From assembly GCA_905233405.1 (NCBI GenBank), contig CAJOEG010000041.1:1-15572 (forward strand): a stretch of 15,572 bases of DNA, read 5' to 3'. Shown here piece by piece: positions 7,293 to 15,431 of the stretch. The notes beneath the pieces were generated by a model. The model was not told the origin of the DNA. It was given only the letters and a program-made list of their open reading frames with translations, and searched no databases. This DNA comes from an uncultured Bacteroidales bacterium. GTDB lineage: Bacteria > Bacteroidota > Bacteroidia > Bacteroidales > ML635J-15. The position numbers and the translations under genes are program-made. The stretch's first letter is position 1, and each line of letters opens with the position of its first letter.

Positions 7293-8270
7293 TTAATAAT
7301 TTCTCGTCCTCATTGCATCAATATAATTTCGAAGCACCGTTTTTTGTGATTCGGGCAGACTTACTTTCTGCAAGTACGAATCGGCAATATTGTAGCACTC
7401 CTCAATTTTTGCAATAGTCAACTCCTTGATTTTAAGGCTGTCGTATATTGATTTTACAGAGTTGTACTTTTCATTACGGTCAAAATTCTCTTTGGATAGC
7501 CATTCCAACAGTTCCGATTTGGTATTGCCAGAAGCCAGATTCATTGCATTAATGAGCAGGAAAGTCTTCTTGTTTTCGGCAATGTCGCCACCGATAGGTT
7601 TTCCAAACACAGCAGCATCGCCGTATGTGTCAAGTAAATCGTCCTGCAACTGGAATGCAAGCCCAGCATAACGTCCATACTGGTAGATGTTTTCGCAATC
7701 GTCTGAAGAAGCATCGGCTATCAGTGCACCTATTTTCAAACTTCCTGCAAGAAGAACTGCTGTCTTTAGATTTATCATCTTCATATAGTCGTCAACCGAG
7801 ACGTTGTTTTCTGTCTCAAAATCCATATCGTACTGCTGACCTTCGCAAATTTCAATTGCCGTCTGCAGGAATGTTTCAAGGACTTTTTCTCGGTTTGCTT
7901 CAGATTTTGCGGCACACTTGCAAGCCACAAGCGACATCAGGTCACCCGAAAGTATGGCAATGTTCTCTGTCCACTTCTTGTGTACCGTTGGACGACCGCG
8001 CCGCATATCCGACTTATCCATTATGTCGTCGTGCAACAAGGTGAAATTATGGAATATCTCCAGTCCGAGGGCCGCATCAATGGCTTTGTCTGCACTTGCA
8101 CCGAACATTTCTGCCGACATCAGGCACATCACAGGGCGAATCCGTTTCCCACCAGCCGAAAGTGCGTATTTTACCGGTTCGTACAAAAATTTCGGTTCAG
8201 TTTCCATCCTGTCAAGAAAAGAGTTCAACTGCGACTTGAAATAATCCAAATAATATTCCTGAGTTTTCAT
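7293..8270 (-). CDS. Polyprenyl (farnesyl/geranylgeranyl-type) diphosphate synthase
   Basis: 325 residues from the ATG at 8270. An in-frame TTG at 8294 adds only eight residues and overlaps less well with the family start. It condenses isopentenyl diphosphate with allylic diphosphates to feed quinone and cell-wall lipid carrier synthesis. Visible motifs are GGKRIRP at 40-46, the first aspartate-rich motif DDIMD at 81-85 followed by RRGRPTVH, and the second one, FQLQDDLLD at 206-214. The first motif has the short DDxxD form without the two-residue insert of classical bacterial farnesyl synthases, and Phe76 sits five residues before it. A C15-C20 product is therefore likely but not settled. It is the last gene of the leftward operon, 27 nt after the DUF6427-like gene. 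Confidence 0.9.
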   Translation of the reverse strand: MKTQEYYLDYFKSQLNSFLDRMETEPKFLYEPVKYALSAGGKRIRPVMCLMSAEMFGASADKAIDAALGLEIFHNFTLLHDDIMDKSDMRRGRPTVHKKWTENIAILSGDLMSLVACKCAAKSEANREKVLETFLQTAIEICEGQQYDMDFETENNVSVDDYMKMINLKTAVLLAGSLKIGALIADASSDDCENIYQYGRYAGLAFQLQDDLLDTYGDAAVFGKPIGGDIAENKKTFLLINAMNLASGNTKSELLEWLSKENFDRNEKYNSVKSIYDSLKIKELTIAKIEECYNIADSYLQKVSLPESQKTVLRNYIDAMRTRNY

Positions 8271-8297
8271 TTTACTATAAATTAATAGGTGCAAATC

Positions 8298-9293
8298 CTA
8301 AAAAATGGAATCAAAATAAAACGCCTGCAACACCTGCGAAATAACCAGACAAAGCAATAGTCCATAAAATACAAGTTGCTGTACGACAGTTGTTTTGGCA
8401 TTTACAATAACATTTGAAAGCAAATAGCATAGTGGGAAAAACATAAGCCATACCGACTCGTTTGACGATATTGGTGATAGCATAAACACTCCAGCATAAA
8501 TCAGCAAGAAAAGCATCGACTGGTGATATTTCATCTCGGCGGCCTTGCGGAACACCTTTAAGGTAAATATTGAGAGCAATGATACCAAAACCGCATAAAT
8601 TACAGGTATTCGGAATACATAATTAAGGTAATTGTATTTTTCGCCCACCACCAAGACCGAAAATTCATTCTTTACAGATTCAATGAGTTCCTGCAAGTCG
8701 CCATAAAGCCAAACAAAGCAGAATGCCACTCCCACGACAAACACCTGCGAAACCAAGAAAGACACTATATCGCGCCACGATATAGGCTTTACAATAGCCA
8801 TTACTATAATCAAGGCAGGCAAAAGCACGATATACTTGTATGCAAACAGCAACGACAGACCGTAGAGCAAGCCAACATCAAGGCTATACCTTATCGCCTC
8901 GTGCTTGTTGTACATCCCGAACATCCGCAAAACAGCAAGAGCCACAAACAACGTGGCAACCATTTCGGGCACAAACCTCTGAGCATTTATCAGGCTTCCT
9001 GTAAGCATTGCAAAGAAAAACGTAGGCAACTGATAGCCAGACTCAACAATTTGATAACGGAAGTTTGCCTTTGAAACATAGCAGGCAAAGGCAAATGCCA
9101 AAGCAAATGCAATCGCTGTGTAGATATACTGGAACAATGCTGACTCGTACGAAAATCTGAAGAAATACGAATGGAAACCGCCAGCATCAACGGCAGTTGG
9201 CATTACGGCAAACTTGTAGCCCCAAAGCGCTGCCATTAGCAAAAACACCAGCAAGTAATTGACGGGATTGTTCGATTTCAGCAGTTTCAGCAT
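8298..9293 (-). CDS. Multi-pass membrane protein, DUF6427-like
   Basis: 331 residues, almost wholly hydrophobic, with about ten predicted membrane-spanning stretches. It has no signal-peptide cleavage site, no catalytic motif and only a few cysteines. Its place between purD and a prenyl diphosphate synthase, its length, and the N-terminal SNNPVNYLLVFLL pattern fit the Bacteroidota-specific DUF6427 family, as far as I can recall it. Its function is unknown to me. It starts 9 nt after the purD stop, which indicates tight co-transcription. The stop is TAG. Polyprenyl-carrier or envelope work would suit the neighbour but is only a guess. Confidence 0.8.
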   Translation of the reverse strand: MLKLLKSNNPVNYLLVFLLMAALWGYKFAVMPTAVDAGGFHSYFFRFSYESALFQYIYTAIAFALAFAFACYVSKANFRYQIVESGYQLPTFFFAMLTGSLINAQRFVPEMVATLFVALAVLRMFGMYNKHEAIRYSLDVGLLYGLSLLFAYKYIVLLPALIIVMAIVKPISWRDIVSFLVSQVFVVGVAFCFVWLYGDLQELIESVKNEFSVLVVGEKYNYLNYVFRIPVIYAVLVSLLSIFTLKVFRKAAEMKYHQSMLFLLIYAGVFMLSPISSNESVWLMFFPLCYLLSNVIVNAKTTVVQQLVFYGLLLCLVISQVLQAFYFDSIF

Positions 9294-9302
9294 TGCAGTA
9301 CC

Positions 9303-10556
9303 CTATTTTAAGTCGAATCCAAGGTCGGTACGATAATAGCACTTGGCGAACGAGATGTTCTTGAGCGACGAATACGAAGTTTCCAAAGCACTGAAAATCG
9401 TGTTGCCATAACTGCTTACGGCAATCACACGTCCGCCAGAAGTTACAACATCGTTGCCCGAAACTGCCGTTCCTGCGTGGAAACATACGCTCGACTTGAC
9501 TTTTTCTAGTCCACTGATAACTTTGCACTTCTCGTATGCCTCGGGATAACCGCCCGAAACCATCATTACGGTTGCTGCCGAACGCGAGTCAAATTCCACA
9601 GACTTTCCTGCCAATTTGCATTTTGCTGCCGCTTCAAGCAAATCAACAAGGTCAGACTTTATGCGGAGCCCCATACGAACGTTATATTCAATCACATACG
9701 GGTCGCCATTTACATTCATCAAGCCAAAGAACACAAAACCGCGATAGTTCATACCTTCGGCACAGATTCCGTTGATAGTAGGTTTTACAATACGTTCTTC
9801 CACCTTGCGTGCGAAATCAGCATCGTAGAACGGCACTGGAGAAACAGAGCCCATACCGCCAGTGTTAAGACCAGTATTGCCTTCGCCAATGCGTTTGTAG
9901 TCCTTGGCTTCGGGCAGAAGCACATACGACTTGCCATCGGTTAGTGCAAACACAGAACATTCAATGCCGTCAAGGTATTGTTCGAGCACAACCTTGCTTC
10001 CTGCACTGCCAAATTTTCCACCGAGCATATTCCTGAGTTCGCGCTTGGCTTCGTCGAGATTGTCAAGGATGAGAACGCCCTTGCCAGCAGCAAGTCCATC
10101 GGCTTTAAGCACGTATGGCGGATTTACCGATTCAAGGAATTTCTCTCCTTCGGAAATGTCTTCGGCTGTGATTGACAAATATTTTGCTGTTGGAATGCCG
10201 TATTTCTGCATAAACATCTTTGCAAATTCCTTGCTGCCTTCAAGCTGTGCCGAAAGTTTATCGGGACCAACCACCATAAGTTCCTTAAATTCAGGCTTTG
10301 CCGAGAAATAATCCACGATGCCCTTTACTAGTGGGTCTTCAGGGCCAACTACGACCATATCAATTTTTGCCTTGCGTACAAATTCTGCAACAGCGTCAAA
10401 ATCGTCAGCCTTTATAGCCACATTTTCTGCAATTTCGCGCGTGCCTGCATTTCCCGGTGCAACATACAACTTTCCTAAATTCGGACTTGAAGCAATTTTC
10501 CAAGCAATTGCGTGTTCGCGTCCACCTGAACCTAATACCAATATATTCATAGCCAT
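9303..10556 (-). CDS. purD: Phosphoribosylamine-glycine ligase, lacking the GDPE signature
   Basis: 417 residues, ATP-grasp fold, second step of purine synthesis (phosphoribosylamine + glycine + ATP to GAR). Family motifs are clear: LGSGGREHAIAWK near 8-20, GPEDPL at 71-76, KADGLAAGKGV at 151-161, EAKDYKR at 216-222, NTGGMG at 231-236 and VIEYNVR at 288-294. After MG (295-296) the family normally reads DPETxxxM before (L/P)RIKSDLV. Here G296 is followed directly by L297-RIKSDL, so about eight residues holding the hallmark GDPE signature are missing with the frame kept (junction at 9668/9669). The metal-binding Glu290 and Asn292 remain. The ATG six bases downstream (10550, MNILVLG) is an equally likely start. 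The gene is third in the recQ operon and its stop is TAG. Confidence 0.9.
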   Translation of the reverse strand: MAMNILVLGSGGREHAIAWKIASSPNLGKLYVAPGNAGTREIAENVAIKADDFDAVAEFVRKAKIDMVVVGPEDPLVKGIVDYFSAKPEFKELMVVGPDKLSAQLEGSKEFAKMFMQKYGIPTAKYLSITAEDISEGEKFLESVNPPYVLKADGLAAGKGVLILDNLDEAKRELRNMLGGKFGSAGSKVVLEQYLDGIECSVFALTDGKSYVLLPEAKDYKRIGEGNTGLNTGGMGSVSPVPFYDADFARKVEERIVKPTINGICAEGMNYRGFVFFGLMNVNGDPYVIEYNVRMGLRIKSDLVDLLEAAAKCKLAGKSVEFDSRSAATVMMVSGGYPEAYEKCKVISGLEKVKSSVCFHAGTAVSGNDVVTSGGRVIAVSSYGNTIFSALETSYSSLKNISFAKCYYRTDLGFDLK

Positions 10557-10571
10557 ATACTTTTCTTAAAT

Positions 10572-11090
10572 TTAAAATGTGTTGTCGATGGGATGATTTT
10601 CTCCGCCGCTGCTATTTCCTGTCGTATCAACGTAAACGGAATAAAACTCTTCGGGCGTAATGCGCACCAACTTATAGTCGGTCTGATAGCCGCTGTTGTA
10701 TAACTGCGACATCTTCACCTCGTTTTGCGAAACACCGCGGATGTGCATTAAAGAACGGCTATTGTATTGGTTATAACCGATGTAGTAACCATCAACAGCC
10801 TTGTCGTAGTAAATGTTCATCTGCTTGCGACGAATTTCCCACAACATAGTATCGGTGTAATCGTACTTGTAATATTTGGTTGCACCCTGCGCGCTGTCGC
10901 CAAAATGATAGTAAGGAATTGAAGTGCAAAGTTCGCCAGTCTCCTCATTCAGTGGTTTCCAGTAGCCTTTTATTGTTTCTTCCCATTCAAGGTCTGTCTT
11001 GCTAGGTCCACAACCCGACAAAAAAGCCATCGCCACGGAACATAACACAACAGACAGTATTAAAAACAATTTTTTCATCACAAAATTCAT
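10572..11090 (-). CDS. Small predicted lipoprotein of unknown function (lipocalin-like beta-rich pattern)
   Basis: 172 residues. A basic start (KK at 6-7) and a hydrophobic run lead to a lipobox LSGC with Cys27, so it should be exported and lipid-anchored. The mature part is rich in Tyr and alternating hydrophobics. A GYWKPL segment at 41-46 near its start recalls the GxW of lipocalin-type barrels, but I cannot assign a family with certainty. The start ATG overlaps the recQ stop as ATGA, which suggests translational coupling. An in-frame ATG at 11078 (MKKLF) is the other candidate and would give a more typical signal peptide. The purD start lies 15 nt downstream. Confidence 0.78.
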   Translation of the reverse strand: MNFVMKKLFLILSVVLCSVAMAFLSGCGPSKTDLEWEETIKGYWKPLNEETGELCTSIPYYHFGDSAQGATKYYKYDYTDTMLWEIRRKQMNIYYDKAVDGYYIGYNQYNSRSLMHIRGVSQNEVKMSQLYNSGYQTDYKLVRITPEEFYSVYVDTTGNSSGGENHPIDNTF

Positions 11091-12991
11091 TTATGCCAAA
11101 TAATTTTTCGTTCTTCGTTATATAAAACCTTATTGTTATCGAACAACCACTTGATAACGTTTACGGTCTTTGTTTCGTCTTCACCAACCTTGTCAATCAA
11201 TTCATTGTAAAGATATGGAGAATCTCCCAGAATACGCTTAATTTTTTCAAGAATAATGTCGAACTCGTACTTGCTAAGTCCCAACTCGTTGCGGCGCTTG
11301 CACACATCGCACTCGCCACAACGGTCAACATCTGTCTCACCAAAATACGCCAAAAGCTGCTGGCTTCGGCACTTATTGTCGCTAGTAGCATAACGCAACA
11401 TCGCCTCCATCTTGGTTACGACACGTTCCTTGCGCGAATCAAGGGCCTTGCGGTCGAAATACATATCGTTTTCGCGACGACGTTCCATCAGCAAACGTAT
11501 AATCGGCTTATTAATTTTAGGTATATAACTGATTATCTTATGTTTTGCAAGAACCTTGAAATACTCGTACACAGATTGTTCCGAAATTCCTGCCTTTCTA
11601 GCAATGTATTCCTCGCTTACATTCACGAAATCGGTGAAAAGTCCAGTGTACAACCTAAGTATCAACTTAATGAATTCGTCAAGATTCTTGTTTTCAAGTT
11701 GAAACTTGTACAAATCGTCGCGACGTACATCAAACATTATTCGCGAAACGGTATTGGTGTCCTCTACATATTCCAAAAAGCCTGCGAACTCCAAAGTTTT
11801 CAAGCAGTTATGCACAGTCAGCACATCAATATGCGAATGAGCGGAAAAATCAAATATGTCAAACGGAATATCTTGGTTAGCACCACCTTCGTATGGTACG
11901 CCAAGATAACTGCACACTTCGGAATACACTTCCTTGACCTTGGTCAGTTCGGGGAAAGATGTGGTTATGTTCTTCTTAATCTGCGTCTTGTCGGCATTGT
12001 TGGTCAGCAGAAATGCGTAAGCTCGCTTGCCGTCGCGTCCCGCACGACCAGCCTCCTGGAAATATGCTTCGGGCGAATCGGGCAGGTCGAGGTGAATTAC
12101 CAAACGCACATCCGGTTTGTCGATTCCCATACCAAAAGCATTGGTACACACCATTATGCGGATTTGATTTTTCTGCCAAGCCTCCTGCTTCTCCGACCTT
12201 TCCTGTGCAGAAAGACCAGCGTGATAAAAGTCCGCCGAAATGCCATTTTGCTGCAAAAGCATAGCATATTCGCGTGTTTTCTTGCGGTTGCGCACATAAA
12301 ACACGCCAGAACCTGGCACCTTATTCAATATTGAAAACAATTTGCGAATCTTGTCCTCGGTGTTTATCACATAGTAAACCAAGTTTTTGCGCTCGAAACT
12401 TTTCTGGAAGACATTGTGGACAGGGAAATTCAGTCTGTCCTGAATGTCGTCAACCACCTCGGGAGTTGCAGTTGCGGTAAGGGCAAGTACAGGTACATTG
12501 GGCAGTATTTCGCGGATTTCAGCAATTTCGAGGTAAGGCGGACGGAAATCATAGCCCCACTGCGAAATGCAATGCGCCTCATCGACTGTTATCAGATTGA
12601 CGTGCATAATCTTGAGCCGTTCGCGGAAATAGTAGTTTTTCAGTCGTTCGGGCGAAAGGTAGAGAAACTTATAGTCACCGTATGTTGCATTATCGACAGC
12701 AACCTCAATTTCGTGCTGCGTCATTCCCGAATAAATTGCGACAGCCTTTATTCCGCGTTTCTGCAAATTTGCAATCTGGTCTTTCATCAGTGCGATTAGC
12801 GGCGTAATGACAAGGCACACACCACTGTTAGCCATACTGAAAACCTGGAAAGTTATGGATTTTCCACCGCCAGTAGGCATTAGTCCGAGCGTATCCTTTC
12901 CCTCTGCCACCGACTTGATAATCTCCTCCTGCGGATAACGGAAAGTGTCGTATCCCCAGTATTTCAGCAATATTTCACGAAACTGGCTCAT
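11087..12991 (-). CDS. recQ: RecQ-family ATP-dependent DNA helicase (short form, no HRDC domain seen)
   Basis: 634 residues. Helicase motifs are in order: FRYPQEEII at 17-25 (motif 0), PTGGGKS at 39-45 (Walker A), DEAH at 137-140, QWGYDFRP at 144-151 (the RecQ aromatic loop), LTATATP at 171-177, and QEAGRAGRDG at 312-321 (motif VI). A RecQ zinc site follows with Cys541, 558, 561 and 564, then a winged-helix region. It ends soon after, without the HRDC domain of the roughly 700-residue RecQ proteins, so it is the shorter form that Bacteroidota often carry beside a longer one. It unwinds 3'-5' duplex in recombination and repair. It is the first gene of a five-gene leftward operon and the only complete gene here with a TGA stop, overlapped by the next ATG. 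Confidence 0.93.
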   Translation of the reverse strand: MSQFREILLKYWGYDTFRYPQEEIIKSVAEGKDTLGLMPTGGGKSITFQVFSMANSGVCLVITPLIALMKDQIANLQKRGIKAVAIYSGMTQHEIEVAVDNATYGDYKFLYLSPERLKNYYFRERLKIMHVNLITVDEAHCISQWGYDFRPPYLEIAEIREILPNVPVLALTATATPEVVDDIQDRLNFPVHNVFQKSFERKNLVYYVINTEDKIRKLFSILNKVPGSGVFYVRNRKKTREYAMLLQQNGISADFYHAGLSAQERSEKQEAWQKNQIRIMVCTNAFGMGIDKPDVRLVIHLDLPDSPEAYFQEAGRAGRDGKRAYAFLLTNNADKTQIKKNITTSFPELTKVKEVYSEVCSYLGVPYEGGANQDIPFDIFDFSAHSHIDVLTVHNCLKTLEFAGFLEYVEDTNTVSRIMFDVRRDDLYKFQLENKNLDEFIKLILRLYTGLFTDFVNVSEEYIARKAGISEQSVYEYFKVLAKHKIISYIPKINKPIIRLLMERRRENDMYFDRKALDSRKERVVTKMEAMLRYATSDNKCRSQQLLAYFGETDVDRCGECDVCKRRNELGLSKYEFDIILEKIKRILGDSPYLYNELIDKVGEDETKTVNVIKWLFDNNKVLYNEERKIIWHK

Positions 12992-13004
12992 GATGATAAA
13001 AAGT

Positions 13005-13012
13005 CAAAGATA
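13005..13012 (-). promoter_or_regulatory. Candidate -7 box for the recQ operon
   Basis: TATCTTTG read on the minus strand matches TAnnTTTG exactly, 13 nt before the recQ ATG. No clear TTTG lies 19-21 bp upstream, so the -33 half is weak. The leader would be under about 10 nt. Confidence 0.4.
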
Positions 13013-13067
13013 ATGAATTTTTGAATACGGAAATGTTTCGAGAGGATTTTTTAGAATGAATTTTTCT

Positions 13068-13201
13068 CACGGCTTTTTCATTTAACCACCCCTTTTGCCC
13101 CCTGCGACGCATTGAGACGCCCCTTGAGCGTCAGTCGAAGGGAAGTCGAAATGAGCATAGTCGAAGGGTGCGGTAATTAGTTTTCAAATGAAAGAACCGT
13201 G
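13068..13201. repeat. 134-bp intergenic element bounded by 16-bp imperfect inverted repeats, with internal REP-like direct repeats
   Basis: CACGGCTTTTTCATTT (13068-13083) is the inverse of AAATGAAAGAACCGTG (13186-13201) with 14 of 16 positions paired. Inside are two direct copies of a GAGCRT..AGTCGAAGGG motif (TGAGCGTCAGTCGAAGGG at 13125-13142 and TGAGCATAGTCGAAGGG at 13152-13168) and a third partial AGTCGAA at 13144-13150. There is no open frame, and no target-site duplication was seen. A mobile or REP-like intergenic element is inferred; copies elsewhere cannot be checked here. Confidence 0.5.
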
Positions 13202-13221
13202 AACTTGAGCCAAAAATAAAT

Positions 13222-13252
13222 TTTGCCATTCCATTACCTTTTTCTATTTTTG
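13222..13252 (+). promoter_or_regulatory. Bacteroidetes-type promoter driving the FISUMP surface-protein gene
   Basis: TTTG (13222-13225) is followed by 19 bp and TATTTTTG (13245-13252), an exact match to the Bacteroidetes pattern. Both boxes lie in a direct repeat TTTTGCCATT (13221-13230 and 13248-13257). The predicted start near 13258 would leave a leader of about 250 nt before the ATG at 13509, and that leader contains the hairpin at 13313-13429. Confidence 0.6.
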
Positions 13253-13312
13253 CCATTGGTTTGGCGATGAACCAAGCCGTACATATTGATTAACGAAGCG
13301 TTTATGCTTCCT

Positions 13313-13429
13313 TGTACTTGAAAACGTAGGAAATTTTCAATGTAAAACGGGGGTGGTATGACGGTTCCGCGCATAGCGTGGACTGTTTTTGCATTTGTTT
13401 TACAGGTAATCCTACGACCTTCAAGTACA
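13313..13429. repeat. Long nested inverted repeat (hairpin-forming) in the leader of the surface-protein gene
   Basis: Three nested stems share one axis. The outer stem is TGTACTTGAA plus CGTAGGA (13313-13322, 13325-13331) with TCCTACG plus TTCAAGTACA (13410-13416, 13420-13429), split by a 2x3 internal loop. The middle stem is TGTAAAAC (13341-13348) with GTTTTACA (13397-13404). The tip is TCCGCGC (13366-13372) with GCGTGGA (13376-13382), one G-T pair and an ATA loop. GAAGCGT (13295-13301) and ACGCTTC (13449-13455) could extend it outward, and GAAGC/GCTTC (13295-13310) makes a small local hairpin. It may be an RNA leader structure or a palindromic mobile element; the sequence alone does not decide. 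Confidence 0.6.
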
Positions 13430-13508
13430 GTGTGATACATACAGTGCCACGCTTCTTTTGTGTAAAAATTGCCTGTTTGGTGCTGGTGGGCGGAGAAATA
13501 CTAAATGT

Positions 13509-15431
13509 ATGAGAAAGATAGGTTTACTATTTTTGTTATTGGCGATAGGAACAATCGCATTTTCGCAGGAAATAGCCGTCCGCTTTACAGGGCAGTTGAA
13601 TAATTCAGACTACTGCCGTTTGGACAGTGTTAAAGTTACTAACCTTACTCGCAACTGGACGGAAACCGTCGAGTACCCCGACACAATAATAGTGCTGGGT
13701 GGAACTGTAGGAACTGACCTGAACATTGCCGCCACTCAGGGGCTTGGGCAAAACATCCCGAATCCATTCGATTGCGAAACCCGCGTAGAACTTTCGGTAT
13801 CGCAACGCGAAGATGTAAGGATGCAGCTGCTTGATGTTGCAGGAAAGGTCTATGCCGAATACAATGGTTTGCTTGATGCAGGTGTGCATACATTTGACAT
13901 TTCGGCAGCAAATCCGCAGACCTATCTGCTGAATGCAATGGTTGGAAACCGCCAGTATTCCATAAGGATGGTGAATGTCGGCAGCGGTTGCGGAAGCAGC
14001 ATAAAGTACGCTGGCATTTCTGGTGGCATTGAAGCAAAACTGACTTCTGCCAACGAATTCCAGATTGGTGACAATATGCGCTATGTGGGTTATACAACAA
14101 TAGGCGGTCAGGTGGTTGCAAGTGATGTTAAAGAGCAGGCACAAGTTGTTAGCCAGTATGTTACGCTTAACTTTACGCACTACTCACGACCTATAGTTGA
14201 AACTCTTGTTGCAACCGACATTACAACCACATCGGCAACTTTGCACGGCAACATTACCAACAATGGCGGAACATCAATAACTGCTCGCGGATTTTACTGG
14301 GGCACGACCTCTGACAATCTTTCGCAGATAGTTTCGGCAGGTGTAGGCGATGGCGAATACACGGCAGATATAACGGGGCTTTCTGTATCGACAACCTACT
14401 ACTATTGCGCTTTCGCAACCAACAACGCAGGAACTTCGATTGGCGAGGTTATACCCTTTGAAACATTATCGACGACTGGCACACTTAATGGGCATGAGTG
14501 GGTTGACCTTGGCTTGCCTAGCGGACTTCTTTGGGCAACAACAAACATAGGTGCCGAAAATCCAGAAGATTACGGCAACTATTACGCTTGGGGAGAAACC
14601 ACAACAAATGAAACCTATGACTATGATTCTTATATATATTATGAAGGCTCAACTTTGACCAAATATACACGTTCAGACAACTTGACCACTTTGGAAGCAA
14701 GTGACGATGCTGCCACCGCCAACTGGGGTTCGGGCTGGAGAATGCCGACACAGACGGAAATGAACGAACTATTCAATAACTGCACTCACGTTTGGACAAC
14801 CCAGAACGGTGTAAACGGACGCTTGTTCACGGGACTTAACGGCAACTCCATCTTCCTGCCTGCTGCTGGATACCGTGACGGTAGCAGTCTTCTCGAAGTC
14901 GGCTCCGGCGGCAACTACTGGTCGAGTTCACTCTACACGGACGATCCGTACGGTTCGTACCGTGCGTGGTACCTCACCTTCTATTCGGGTAGCATTTACG
15001 GCATGAGCTACAACTACCGCAGGTGGGGACATTCTGTGCGTCCTGTCTGCGTGTCTGCATCATCAACTACATCTGCTCCTACAGTCTCTACCAATTCCGC
15101 CTTTAGCATAACAGCCACCGACGCAACCCTTTCTGGCAATGTTACCTCCGACGGCGGCGCAACAGTAACTGCGCGCGGATTCTTATACGGAACATCCGAA
15201 AATAATCTTACAGAAGATGTGCAGAGCGGCAATGGTACTGGCAGTTTTACCAAGGCTCTTACTGGCTTGACCTCTGGCACAACATATTACTATAAAGCAT
15301 ACGCTACCAATAGTGCAGGTACGGCTTACGGAGAAGTAAGGTCGTTTACTACGGAAAACATAGGTTCAACAACTGGCACACTTAACGGTCACGACTATGT
15401 TGATTTAGGCTTGCCTTCTGGCACTCGCTAG
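13509..15431 (+). CDS. Modular surface protein: signal peptide, T9SS sorting-like domain, Fn3-like and FISUMP repeats; ends at premature TAG
   Basis: The ATG at 13509 opens a typical signal peptide (MRKIG, hydrophobic run, cleavage near AFSQ at 17-20). The in-frame TTG at 13458 is rejected because it places 17 odd residues before this signal. Residues about 80-157 resemble the T9SS type A sorting domain (NIPNPF, LLDVAGKVY, DAGVHTFDI). Fn3-like repeats cover about 228-318 and 522-617. A complete FISUMP domain, a C-type-lectin-like module of unknown ligand, covers about 324-515 (VDLGLPSGLLWATTNIG, YWSSS, GHSVRPV). A second FISUMP begins at 623 but is cut by TAG at codon 641, where the first copy has Trp. 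The Fn3+FISUMP pair repeats with an offset of about 897 bp (14475 versus 15372). It is probably exported to the surface; the truncated product may be non-functional or shortened. Confidence 0.8.
   Translation: MRKIGLLFLLLAIGTIAFSQEIAVRFTGQLNNSDYCRLDSVKVTNLTRNWTETVEYPDTIIVLGGTVGTDLNIAATQGLGQNIPNPFDCETRVELSVSQREDVRMQLLDVAGKVYAEYNGLLDAGVHTFDISAANPQTYLLNAMVGNRQYSIRMVNVGSGCGSSIKYAGISGGIEAKLTSANEFQIGDNMRYVGYTTIGGQVVASDVKEQAQVVSQYVTLNFTHYSRPIVETLVATDITTTSATLHGNITNNGGTSITARGFYWGTTSDNLSQIVSAGVGDGEYTADITGLSVSTTYYYCAFATNNAGTSIGEVIPFETLSTTGTLNGHEWVDLGLPSGLLWATTNIGAENPEDYGNYYAWGETTTNETYDYDSYIYYEGSTLTKYTRSDNLTTLEASDDAATANWGSGWRMPTQTEMNELFNNCTHVWTTQNGVNGRLFTGLNGNSIFLPAAGYRDGSSLLEVGSGGNYWSSSLYTDDPYGSYRAWYLTFYSGSIYGMSYNYRRWGHSVRPVCVSASSTTSAPTVSTNSAFSITATDATLSGNVTSDGGATVTARGFLYGTSENNLTEDVQSGNGTGSFTKALTGLTSGTTYYYKAYATNSAGTAYGEVRSFTTENIGSTTGTLNGHDYVDLGLPSGTR

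Noticed and set aside
11540..12334. 264-codon plus-strand frame opposite recQ
   Set aside because: It is antisense to conserved RecQ helicase and winged-helix motifs and resembles no protein.
13234..13440. 68-codon minus-strand open frame across the intergenic hairpin
   Set aside because: It runs through the inverted repeat and the promoter boxes of the opposite gene, has no ribosome-binding site, and shows no domain or signal. It may be an accident of a repeated element; genome copies could change this view.
13295..13455. Integron attC site
   Set aside because: The palindrome has a suitable size, but I could not find the paired RYYYAAC/GTTRRRY core sites in the right places, and there is no integrase or cassette array.
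12992..13508. tRNA, CRISPR or transposase remnant in the largest gap
   Set aside because: No cloverleaf, no regularly spaced repeats with unique spacers, and no transposase-like peptide in any frame were seen.
15429..15431. TAG recoded as an amino acid in this organism
   Set aside because: TAG ends the flavoprotein gene, purD and the DUF6427-like gene at sensible family lengths, so it is a normal stop here.
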